From Verrucomicrobia bacterium ADurb.Bin006 (GTDB lineage Bacteria > Verrucomicrobiota > Verrucomicrobiia > Limisphaerales > J093), in assembly GCA_002071485.1 (NCBI GenBank), contig MWFF01000130.1:18862-82861 (forward strand): 64,000 nt of DNA, read 5' to 3'. The notes under the pieces were generated by a model. It did not search any database, was not told where the DNA came from, and was given only the letters and a program-made list of their open reading frames with translations. This document shows, piece by piece, positions 1 to 7,758 of the stretch. The translations under genes were made by a program, and so were the position numbers. Every line of letters starts with the position of its first letter. Position 1 is the first letter of the stretch.

Positions 1-1255
1 AGCCGTCGCTTGGTGCCAGGCGAAGACCGGAACGGAACTGGCTCCTACACAGCGGGAGGCGCTGCGCAAGGCCTGGTCCGCCCGCGTGTTGGTTGTCACG
101 GGCGGACCGGGTGTAGGCAAAACGACGCTGGTTAAATCGATACTGCTCATTCTGCGGGCCAAACGAGTGCGTTGCCTGTTGTGCGCGCCCACGGGGCGGG
201 CCGCAAAACGGATGGCGGAGGCCACGGGATTCGAGGCCAAGACCATTCACCGCCTGCTCGAGGCGCAGCCGGGCTCGGGCGGGTTCCTGCGTAACGAGGC
301 CAATCCGCTCGATTGCGACTATCTGGTCGTCGACGAGATGTCGATGGTGGACGTGCCGCTGATGCACCAGTTGCTGCGCGCCCTGCCGCGTCAGGCCGGC
401 CTGCTGCTGGTGGGCGACGCGGACCAACTGCCATCGGTCGGCCCGGGTCTGGTGTTGCGCCATGTGATCGAGAGCGGGGCGATCCCGGTAGCCCGGTTGA
501 CCGAGATTTTCCGCCAAGCCGCCCACAGCCAGATCGTCATCACGGCCCATCGCGTCAACGAAGGCCAACTCCCGCCGCCGCTGCCGCCCAATACCGCCTC
601 GGATTTCTATTTTGTGGAGCGCAGCGACCCGGAGGCCATTCTGCACACTGTGATCGAGATGGTGAAACGGCGCATCCCGACGCGATTTCATCTAAATCCG
701 GTCGGGGATGTGCAGGTGCTTTGTCCCATGAACCGCGGGTTGTTGGGGATGCGGCAGCTCAACGTGCGACTCCAGGCCGAGCTCAATCCGCAGCGGCCGG
801 ACCAGGCGGTGATCGAGAGATTCGGCTGGCAATTCCGGATTGGGGACAAGGTGATGCAGACGGAGAACAACTACGACAAGGAGGTGTTTAACGGGGATCT
901 GGGGCGGGTCGAGCGGATCGACATGATCGAGCGCGAGATGACGGTGCGATTCGACCAGCGGGATGTGATCTACGATTTTGGAGAGCTGGACGAAGTCGTG
1001 CTGGCGTATGCCATCACCGTCCACAAGTCGCAGGGATCGGAGTTTCCGGCCGTGGTGATGCCGCTGGCCATGCAGCATTACCTGCTGCTGCAACGGAACC
1101 TGCTCTACACTGGGATCACGCGCGGGAAACGGCTTGTGGTGCTGGTGGGGCAGGCCAACGCCCTGGCGTTGGCCGTGCGGAACAACCGCACCCGGCATCG
1201 ATTCTCGGGGTTGCTGGCGCGTCTGCGACGGGAGGGCGAGCGTTACAAAGGGTAA
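1..1255 (+). CDS. recD2: RecD2-type ATP-dependent DNA helicase, C-terminal part
   Basis: Superfamily 1B helicase of the RecD2 (RecD/TraA) type, which unwinds DNA 5' to 3' during repair and recombination. The frame is open to the left edge, so only about the last 417 residues are here; family members are usually about 720-740 aa. A Q-motif-like LAPTQREAL lies just before the Walker A GGPGVGKT (from base 110). Then follow the Walker B-like DEMSMVD, the motif III GDADQLPSVGPG, the late TVHKSQGSEFP motif and TGITRGKRLVVLVG near the end, so the motor core is complete. A GTG at base 86 is internal to the protein, because conserved sequence continues upstream of it in frame. The gene converges on uvrA with a 6-base gap, so both are repair genes but separate transcripts. 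Confidence 0.93.
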   Translation, partial: AVAWCQAKTGTELAPTQREALRKAWSARVLVVTGGPGVGKTTLVKSILLILRAKRVRCLLCAPTGRAAKRMAEATGFEAKTIHRLLEAQPGSGGFLRNEANPLDCDYLVVDEMSMVDVPLMHQLLRALPRQAGLLLVGDADQLPSVGPGLVLRHVIESGAIPVARLTEIFRQAAHSQIVITAHRVNEGQLPPPLPPNTASDFYFVERSDPEAILHTVIEMVKRRIPTRFHLNPVGDVQVLCPMNRGLLGMRQLNVRLQAELNPQRPDQAVIERFGWQFRIGDKVMQTENNYDKEVFNGDLGRVERIDMIEREMTVRFDQRDVIYDFGELDEVVLAYAITVHKSQGSEFPAVVMPLAMQHYLLLQRNLLYTGITRGKRLVVLVGQANALALAVRNNRTRHRFSGLLARLRREGERYKG

Positions 1256-1261
1256 CGTTCG

Positions 1262-4006
1262 TCAGTTTGAGAGGTGGCTCCGCAGGAAACGGCCGGTATG
1301 AGAGCGCGGAAGGCGGGCCAACTGCTCGGGCGTGCCTTCGGCCACCACGCGTCCGCCTCCCTCGCCGCCCTCGGGCCCCAGGTCAATGATCCAGTCGGCT
1401 TCGGCGATGAGGTCGAGATTGTGCTCGATCACGAGAACGGTATGGCCGGCGTCCACGAGGCGTTGGAGCACCTCGACCAGCCGACGCACATCCGCCATGT
1501 GCAATCCGATGGTGGGTTCTTCGAGGATAAAGAGATTCCGCTTTCCGGTGTGTTGGGGGTGCGGTTCGCGCTCCCTCAATCCGGCGAGCAGGTGGGTCAC
1601 GAGTTTGACCCGCTGGGCCTCTCCGCCGCTGAGGGTCGGACTGGTCTGCCCGAGCTTCAGGTAATCGAGTCCGGTGTCGCGGAGGGCGTCGAGGGAACGG
1701 TGGATGCGCGGGTGTGCGGCGAAGAACTCGAGGGCCTCGGAGACGCTCAGGTCGAGCACCTGGGCGACGTTCTTGCCGTGGAGGGTGATGTCGAGCGTCT
1801 CGCGGTTGAACCGCATCCCGCCGCAACTCTCGCAACGCACGAATGCCGGCGGCAGGAAGTTCATCTCGATCCTGACCACGCCCGCCCCCTCGCACTCGGG
1901 GCAGCGACCCTGTGGGCTGTTGAACGAAAACCGCCCCGGGCCGTACCCGCGCAACCGCGCCTCGGGCAACTGGGCATAGAGCCGACGGATGTCGTCGAAA
2001 AAACCCACGTACGTTGCCGGGATCGAGCGGGGGGTGCGCCCGATCGGCGATTGATCCACTTCGTGCACGGCGCGGATGAACTGCTGTCCCCCTGTCAATC
2101 GGGCTCCCGATTTGGGATTCGAGACGCGGGATTTGAGGTTGGCTTCGATCGCGGGCAACAGGCATTCGCGCACCAGCGTGCTCTTGCCCGATCCGCTCAC
2201 CCCGGTGATCAGGACGAGGCGTCCGAGCGGAATCCGCACGGTGAGGTTGCGCAGGTTGTGCGCCGCCGCCCCTTCAAGCACCAGGAACGCGGGCAGAGAG
2301 GCCGCGTCGGCGTCCGGCGCACCCGCGCCGGCAGGCGCGCGTTTCCGCCTGGGACGGGTTCCGCCGGGCGGTGGCGCGACCAACCGCCGCACGCCGCGGG
2401 CGGGGAACGTCTTCCGGGCGCGCAGGCATTGACCGGTAATCGAGTCGCGATGCCGCATCAACACATCGAGCGAGCCGCTAGCGATGAGCCGTCCGCCGTT
2501 GATCCCGGCGCCGGGCCCCAGGTCGATGATGTAGTCAGCGGACCGCATCGTGGCCTCGTCATGCTCGACCACGACCAGGGAGTTGCCGCGGGCCTTGAGT
2601 TTGGCCAGGGCGGCGAGCAGGCGCTGGTTATCGCGAGCGTGCAGGCCGATCGTGGGCTCATCGAGGACGTAGAGGACGCCGCTGAGGTTCGAGCCCAACT
2701 GGGCTGCGAGGCGAATGCGCTGGGCTTCCCCGCCGGAGAGAGTCGTGACGGCGCGGCCCAATTGCAGGTAGCCCAAGCCAACCTCGTGGAGAAACCAGAG
2801 GCGCGCCCGAATCTCCGACACGATGTCGCGAGCGATGAGAACGGCGCGGCCGGACACCCGCAAGGAGTCTAAATACGCCCGCACGCTGTCGACCGTTGCC
2901 GCGCCGAAGTCGTCGATGGTGGGGTTCTGGCGGAGGGATGCGGTTGGACAGTTCGGAGCGTCAAAAGGGAGGCGCACGGCGCGGGCGATGGGGTTGAGGC
3001 GATGTCCGCCGCACTCGGGGCACATCTGGCGCTGGCCTTCCTGCCACCCGAACCACGATTCTTCGATGGCGTCGGCCCGCGCGCCGCGATCCACATCCTC
3101 GGGGAGGTAGAACAGCTCCCCGAAACCGCGGCAGCGTGGGCACCAGCCGGCGGCGGAGTTGTAGCTGAACAGCTTGGGATCGAGCGGCTGAAACGACCGG
3201 CCGCAGCCTGTGCAGGTCCGCTCGATCGAGTGCGGTGTCACACGGCCCTCGCGGTCCAGGGCCAGCAACGTGCCCTGTCCCAGCCGCAGGGTCTCGTCAA
3301 CCAGCTTCTGCAGAGTCGCCGCCGCCCCGGCCAGTGTAGCCTGGCGTCCGTCGCGGCGGACGGTGCCGACGAGGATTTCGACGTGATGCTCGCGGAACCG
3401 ATCGAGCCGGAGCCCTTGCGCGCTGGATCGAAGCTGGCCATCGACCCGGATTCGCTCGTATCCGTGCCGCGCGGCCCAGTCGGCGACCTCGGAATGGAAT
3501 CCCTTGCGTCCGCGCACCATGGGCGCCAGGAGCGAGAGCTCGCCGCGCCGCCGCGCCTCGGCCCGCAGCGCCTCGCCCACCCGGTCGCGCGTCTGCGGCT
3601 CGACCGGCTGACGGCAGTCCGGACAGTGCTGGACACCGAGGCGGGCGAAAAGAAGGCGGATGAAGTGGTGGATTTCAGTGATGGTGGCGACGGTGCTCTT
3701 GCCGCCGCCGCGGGAATTGCGCTGTTCGATGCTGACCGTGGGGGGAATCCCGGTGATGAGGTCGACATCGGGGCGGGCCAGTTGCTCGACGAACTGCCGG
3801 GCGTAGGCGTTCATGGAATCGAGGAACCGGCGCTGGCCCTCGGCGAAGAGAAGATCGAAGGCGAGCGTGCTCTTGCCCGAGCCGCTCACGCCGGTGATTA
3901 CCACGAACTGGCCACGGGGGATGGTGATCGAGAGATTCCTGAGATTGTGCTCGCGCGCGCCGTGGATAGTGATGCCGTCCCGGCCCGCCGCGATCGTTTC
4001 AGACAC
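1262..4006 (-). CDS. uvrA: Excinuclease ABC subunit A (UvrA)
   Basis: DNA damage-recognition ATPase of nucleotide excision repair, acting with UvrB. It has two ABC modules, each with a GVSGSGKST Walker A, LSGGEAQR signatures, and DEPTIGLH / EEPTIGLH Walker B regions. Zinc modules are visible as CxxC-20-CxxC in the first half and CPEC...CESC in the second, and the region between Walker A and the first zinc module is long enough to hold the UvrB-binding domain. About 914 aa, slightly shorter than the usual 940. No ATG is available near the N-terminus: GTG at 4006 gives a start about 12 residues before the conserved ITIHGAREHNL; GTG at 4015 or TTG at 4024 are alternatives. A proline/arginine-rich linker joins the halves, and the second ABC half carries a repeat-like insert near bases 2095-2145. 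A UvrA2-type paralogue is possible but the UvrB-binding region argues against it. Confidence 0.94.
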   Translation of the reverse strand: MSETIAAGRDGITIHGAREHNLRNLSITIPRGQFVVITGVSGSGKSTLAFDLLFAEGQRRFLDSMNAYARQFVEQLARPDVDLITGIPPTVSIEQRNSRGGGKSTVATITEIHHFIRLLFARLGVQHCPDCRQPVEPQTRDRVGEALRAEARRRGELSLLAPMVRGRKGFHSEVADWAARHGYERIRVDGQLRSSAQGLRLDRFREHHVEILVGTVRRDGRQATLAGAAATLQKLVDETLRLGQGTLLALDREGRVTPHSIERTCTGCGRSFQPLDPKLFSYNSAAGWCPRCRGFGELFYLPEDVDRGARADAIEESWFGWQEGQRQMCPECGGHRLNPIARAVRLPFDAPNCPTASLRQNPTIDDFGAATVDSVRAYLDSLRVSGRAVLIARDIVSEIRARLWFLHEVGLGYLQLGRAVTTLSGGEAQRIRLAAQLGSNLSGVLYVLDEPTIGLHARDNQRLLAALAKLKARGNSLVVVEHDEATMRSADYIIDLGPGAGINGGRLIASGSLDVLMRHRDSITGQCLRARKTFPARGVRRLVAPPPGGTRPRRKRAPAGAGAPDADAASLPAFLVLEGAAAHNLRNLTVRIPLGRLVLITGVSGSGKSTLVRECLLPAIEANLKSRVSNPKSGARLTGGQQFIRAVHEVDQSPIGRTPRSIPATYVGFFDDIRRLYAQLPEARLRGYGPGRFSFNSPQGRCPECEGAGVVRIEMNFLPPAFVRCESCGGMRFNRETLDITLHGKNVAQVLDLSVSEALEFFAAHPRIHRSLDALRDTGLDYLKLGQTSPTLSGGEAQRVKLVTHLLAGLREREPHPQHTGKRNLFILEEPTIGLHMADVRRLVEVLQRLVDAGHTVLVIEHNLDLIAEADWIIDLGPEGGEGGGRVVAEGTPEQLARLPRSHTGRFLRSHLSN

Positions 4007-4147
4007 TTGCCGCACGCCCAACAATTAGCCTGCCGCGCCCGCGAAATCCAGGATACGGATTGTTTTGACATTCGGAATCGAGGCCCTACAGAAAAGCGCG
4101 TCAGCAGCGTGCGGACTGACGATTGGCATTTGCTTCGAGCCGCTCCC

Positions 4148-4924
4148 ATGCATCAAATCGCGTTGACCATCGGTAAGCTGACCATCACCTGGTACGGACT
4201 CCTGGTCGTCGCCGGGTTCGTCGCCGGCCTGTGGACGGCGAGCCGGCGCAGCCTGCGCAACGGCATTTCGAGCGAGGTGGTTGCCGACCTGGGCGTCTGG
4301 CTCATGATAGGCGCCATTGTCGGCTCTCGCCTGTGGCATGTCGTCGTCTACTGGGAGGAGGATTTCGCCGGCAAACCGTGGTGGGAAATGTTTGCCATAC
4401 GGCATGGCGGATTGGTGTTTTATGGCGGGCTCGCAGGGGCGTCGCTGGCGACGATCTTCTATGCCCGGCGCCATCAGGTGCCGCTCTGGAAGCTGGCCGA
4501 CGTCCTCGCACCCAGCATCGCGCTCGGCCATGTGTTCGGACGCATCGGCTGTCTGATGAACGGATGCTGCTTCGGTCTGCCGACCTCTCTGCCCTGGGCC
4601 ATCCATTTCCCGCCCGAGCACTTTACCCAGGGCGCTGGGGTGCACCCGACGCAGATCTACGAGGCGATAGGGAACCTCGCGCTCTATGCGGCGCTGGCCT
4701 GGCTGTACCGTCGCAAGGGATTCGACGGACGGGTTTTCGCATCGTACCTGATCGCCTACGGCGCGCTGCGATTCCTGGTCGAGTTTTTCCGCGGGGACTA
4801 CGAGGTCCGGTATCTGGGCGGGTGGGCGACTGCTGGCCATCTGGTGAGCCTGGCGGTGCTCGGGTGCGGTGTGGGCCTCTATCAGTGGTTGCGAAGGTCC
4901 GATGCCATCGCCGAGCGTTCATGA
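4148..4924 (+). CDS. lgt: Prolipoprotein diacylglyceryl transferase
   Basis: Integral membrane enzyme that moves diacylglycerol from phosphatidylglycerol to the lipobox cysteine of prolipoproteins, the first step of lipoprotein maturation. 258 aa with about seven hydrophobic segments. Family motifs are clear: HGGLVFYGG (86-94), GRIGCLMNGCCFG with the key Arg (131-143), HPTQIYE (166-172) and RFLVEFFRGD near the C-terminus. The position that is His in the E. coli GGLSSHGG motif is Tyr here; I believe FYGG variants occur in other phyla. The start is the ATG at 4148, directly before MHQIALTIGK; the in-frame sequence upstream is antisense to uvrA and unlikely to be coding. The stop overlaps the rluD start (ATGA), so the two genes are translationally coupled. 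Confidence 0.95.
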   Translation: MHQIALTIGKLTITWYGLLVVAGFVAGLWTASRRSLRNGISSEVVADLGVWLMIGAIVGSRLWHVVVYWEEDFAGKPWWEMFAIRHGGLVFYGGLAGASLATIFYARRHQVPLWKLADVLAPSIALGHVFGRIGCLMNGCCFGLPTSLPWAIHFPPEHFTQGAGVHPTQIYEAIGNLALYAALAWLYRRKGFDGRVFASYLIAYGALRFLVEFFRGDYEVRYLGGWATAGHLVSLAVLGCGVGLYQWLRRSDAIAERS

Positions 4925-5946
4925 GCGGCTCGAACGAGAATCCGGAAGGGCTGCCGCGCGTCGAGACGTTGGTCGTCGAGCCCGCGCTGGCGTTGGCGTC
5001 GACGCGACTGGATGTGTATCTCCACGACCAGTTCCCCTGCGTGTCGCGCAACGCCATCCAGCGCCTGATTCGCGAAGGGGCCATTCGAGTTAACGAGCGC
5101 GTGGTCAAACCCACGCATGCGCCGCGGGCGGGCGACACGATTGTGGTGGAATGGCCGGCGCCCAGGCGGGCGACGGTCGAGGCCCGCGAGTTGCCTCTGG
5201 ACATCCTCTATGAGGACCGGGCCCTGCTGGTGCTCAACAAGGCAGCCGGCATGGTGGTGCATCCCGCCGCGGGCACGGAGAACGACACCCTGGTCAACGC
5301 CCTTCTGCACCATTGCCAGGGCCAGCTCAGCGGCATCGGCGGCGTGGCGCGTCCGGGCATTGTCCACAGGCTGGATCAGGACACCAGCGGCGTCATGGTG
5401 GTTGCCAAACACGATGCCATCCATTTGGCGCTCTCGCGCCAGTTCGCTCATCGGCAGATCGAGAAAATCTACCACGCCATTGTCTGCGGGGAACTCGCGT
5501 CCGCCGCCGGGGAGATTGACGCGGCGATTGCCCGGCACCCGACGCACCGCAAGGTGATGGCTGTTCTTGCCGGCGGACGCTCCGCTCGGACGACGTATCG
5601 CACGCTCGAACGCCTGGCGGGGGCGACGTGGGTCGAGGTGCGGCTGCACACGGGGCGGACGCATCAAATCCGGGTGCATTTCAAGCATCTTGGTTTTCCG
5701 ATTGTGGGCGACGCGGTCTACGGCAGGCGCCAGAATCTCAGGCTCGAAGAGCTGACCGGCTTCGCCGCGCCGCGCCAGCTTCTGCACGCCCGACGCCTCG
5801 CCTTCACCCATCCGGAGAGCGGCAAACGCGTCGCATTCGAGGCGCCCTGGCCGGCGGACTTCCGGGGCGCGCTCGAAGCTCTGCGGGGGGGCACGTCAGC
5901 CGATGCCCGGTTGACTTGGCCGAAAGCCTCCGATACGGTCCCGTGA
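4921..5946 (+). CDS. rluD: RluD-type 23S rRNA pseudouridine synthase
   Basis: Pseudouridine synthase of the RluA/RluD family, which isomerises uridines in large-subunit rRNA. 341 aa. It has an N-terminal S4 RNA-binding domain (about residues 28-78) and the catalytic motif HRLDQDTSG (149-157) with the nucleophilic Asp152. Later conserved segments include GRTHQIRVHF and PIVGDAVYG. The start ATG overlaps the lgt stop by four bases. The specific RluD assignment, rather than RluC or RluA, rests on the S4 domain plus length; substrate positions cannot be read from sequence. The next gene begins four bases after the stop, so this belongs to the same run of genes. Confidence 0.92.
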   Translation: MSGSNENPEGLPRVETLVVEPALALASTRLDVYLHDQFPCVSRNAIQRLIREGAIRVNERVVKPTHAPRAGDTIVVEWPAPRRATVEARELPLDILYEDRALLVLNKAAGMVVHPAAGTENDTLVNALLHHCQGQLSGIGGVARPGIVHRLDQDTSGVMVVAKHDAIHLALSRQFAHRQIEKIYHAIVCGELASAAGEIDAAIARHPTHRKVMAVLAGGRSARTTYRTLERLAGATWVEVRLHTGRTHQIRVHFKHLGFPIVGDAVYGRRQNLRLEELTGFAAPRQLLHARRLAFTHPESGKRVAFEAPWPADFRGALEALRGGTSADARLTWPKASDTVP

Positions 5947-5949
5947 CAC

Positions 5950-6948
5950 ATGAAGCGCCGGGTCGTTCTCATCTCACTGATCGTGCTGGGTTTGTTGTCC
6001 GTGCCGTTGCGTTGTCCGGCGCCACTGGTTTACCGACCGGGTGAAGGGTGGACGTACGAGTCGGTGGGGGGCGGCAAGTGGGTTCGGGCGCGGGCCAAAG
6101 ACCAGCTCGAGGTTGCCCAGGAGGCATTCGACAACAAGCAATACGGCGTCGCCAAGAAGGCGGCCCGCCGCACCGTCAAGCGCTGGCCTTTGTCGGATTA
6201 CGCCCCCCAGGCCCAGTATCTGCTGGGCCGGGTGTACGAGGCGCGGAGGTACGACCAGCGGGCGTTCAAGGAGTACCAGAAGCTCATCGAGAAGTACCCG
6301 AAAGCGGCCGACTACGACGCGGTGCTCCAGCGCCAGTACGAGATCGCCAATCGCTTCCTGGGCGGGCAGTGGTTCAAGCTGTGGGGCTTTATCCCGTTCT
6401 TCCGGTCGATGGAGAAGACCGCGGACATGTTCACGAAAGTGGTTCAGAGCGGGCCACACAGCGCGATCGCCCCCGACGCGCAGCTCAAGATCGGCGCTGC
6501 GCGCGAGAAGCAGAAAGAGTACATGCTGGCCGTGAAGGCGTACGAAAAAGCGGCCGACATCTACCACAACCGTCCCAAGATCGCCGCCGAGGCCATCTAC
6601 CGCGCCGGCATGGCCTACAGGAAGGCGGCCCTGACCGCCGAATACGATCAGAGCGCCGCCGCCTCGGCCATTGCGACCTTCACCGATCTCATCACGCTTT
6701 ATCCCGACGACTCGCGTGTGGCCGATGTCCGGGGCTACATCCGCACGCTCAAAACCGAGCAGGCCCGCGGCGCTTTCCAGACCGCCCGCTTTTACGAAAA
6801 GAAGCGCCAATGGGATGGCGCCAAGGTCTATTACAACGAGGCCGTTAGCTTCGATCCGGAATCGACCTACGCGATCGAGGCGAAGCGCCGGCTCGAAACC
6901 GTCGCGCGGCACTCCCGGGCCAAGACCGCGTCGGCACCCACGCCATGA
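5950..6948 (+). CDS. BamD/YfiO-like TPR envelope protein
   Basis: 332-aa exported TPR protein, probably an outer-membrane assembly component resembling BamD. An N-terminal hydrophobic signal (residues about 5-20) is followed by a Cys in LRCPAP, which is not a canonical lipobox, so lipid anchoring is uncertain. Tetratricopeptide-like helices run through the protein: the AQEAFDNKQYGVAKKAARRT segment, then AQYLLGRVYEARRYDQRA, then AVKAYEKAADIY. It follows rluD by three bases and overlaps the LptE-like gene by ATGA; being in one run with lgt and an LptE-like lipoprotein supports a role in envelope biogenesis. It may equally be a generic TPR lipoprotein. Function is inferred from the TPR pattern and neighbours, not from a diagnostic motif. 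Confidence 0.75.
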   Translation: MKRRVVLISLIVLGLLSVPLRCPAPLVYRPGEGWTYESVGGGKWVRARAKDQLEVAQEAFDNKQYGVAKKAARRTVKRWPLSDYAPQAQYLLGRVYEARRYDQRAFKEYQKLIEKYPKAADYDAVLQRQYEIANRFLGGQWFKLWGFIPFFRSMEKTADMFTKVVQSGPHSAIAPDAQLKIGAAREKQKEYMLAVKAYEKAADIYHNRPKIAAEAIYRAGMAYRKAALTAEYDQSAAASAIATFTDLITLYPDDSRVADVRGYIRTLKTEQARGAFQTARFYEKKRQWDGAKVYYNEAVSFDPESTYAIEAKRRLETVARHSRAKTASAPTP

Positions 6949-7508
6949 ACACGCGGCGCTTCCTTGGCCTTGGCTGGTGCGGCGCGGCGATCCTCCTCGC
7001 GGGGTGCGCCGGTTACCGACTGGGCCCCACCAGCGGCAACGATGCCCGATCGAGAAGCGTCCAGGTCAACTTCTTCCGTAACGAAGCGCCCGAACCGCGC
7101 CTGAGCGAGGCGGTTGCGCATGCCTTGCGGAAGCAGCTCCAGCAGGAAGGCACCTACACGCTCGCCACACACAACGACGGCGATATTGTCGTCAACGGCG
7201 TCCTGCTCGCCTACGAACGCTCACCGGTCGCTTACCAGCCCGGCGACGTGACCACCGTGCGCGACTACGAGATCACGCTCCGCGCCCACGTGGTCGCCGA
7301 GGAGCGGTCCACCGGACGCGTCGTTTTGGATGAAAAGGTCCGGGGCCGGGCCACGGTGCGCATCGGCGCCCGGAACCCGCTGCCTGACGGTCAGATGCCC
7401 CCGGTTCTGGCCGGCGATCAGGCCAGCGTCGAGCGTCAGACGCTGCCCATTCTCGCCGCCGATCTCGCCCGGAATATCACCGCCCGCCTCGTCGACGGCG
7501 CCTGGTAG
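6945..7508 (+). CDS. LptE-like outer-membrane lipoprotein
   Basis: 187-aa lipoprotein with a clear signal and lipobox LLAGC (Cys about residue 21) followed by AGYRLGP, the typical beginning of LptE/RlpB-family proteins that plug LptD in lipopolysaccharide export. The middle segments (LSEAVAHALRKQL, GDIVVNGVLLAYER, VVLDEKVRGRA and LPILAADLARNITARLV) match the LptE-like layout of a two-stranded sheet packed on helices. The start overlaps the previous stop (ATGA). With lgt four genes upstream, the cluster both makes lipoproteins and uses them. Sequence conservation in LptE is low, so the family call is moderately secure and the partner LptD is not in the window. Confidence 0.75.
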   Translation: MNTRRFLGLGWCGAAILLAGCAGYRLGPTSGNDARSRSVQVNFFRNEAPEPRLSEAVAHALRKQLQQEGTYTLATHNDGDIVVNGVLLAYERSPVAYQPGDVTTVRDYEITLRAHVVAEERSTGRVVLDEKVRGRATVRIGARNPLPDGQMPPVLAGDQASVERQTLPILAADLARNITARLVDGAW

Positions 7509-7639
7509 CGCTAGTAGTCAAGGGCAGCAGCGCAATTGTGAGGTATCCGATCTGCATGACATTCCGGTCCATGACGATTCCAGGTTGACCGACAGCGATA
7601 GGGTTAGTGGCCCCTTGTAGTCAGAGTGGCCGGACGGGG

Positions 7640-7670
7640 CGATGCCAATTCGATGCCAATTCGATGCCGC
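7640..7670. repeat. Short 11-bp tandem repeat
   Basis: The unit CGATGCCAATT occurs twice in tandem (7640-7650, 7651-7661) followed by a partial third copy. It lies in the roughly 250-base gap between the convergent LptE-like gene and the MBL gene. I see no U-tract terminator or gene in this gap. Confidence 0.7.
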
Positions 7671-7758
7671 ATCGTGCGGGGAGCTAACGAGGTGCCAGGA
7701 TCGAGCGGGTTTGTCGGGAAGCCGGTTTGCCGAAGACCTGAAACACGCGCTTCACCCT

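Noticed and set aside
1274..2872. Long open frame on the plus strand opposite uvrA
   Set aside because: It mirrors the codon use of uvrA in a GC-rich genome and has no family features; uvrA is certain. The same applies to long frames opposite GH95, the GH106-like gene, the delta-60 gene, the Bat TPR gene and clpC.
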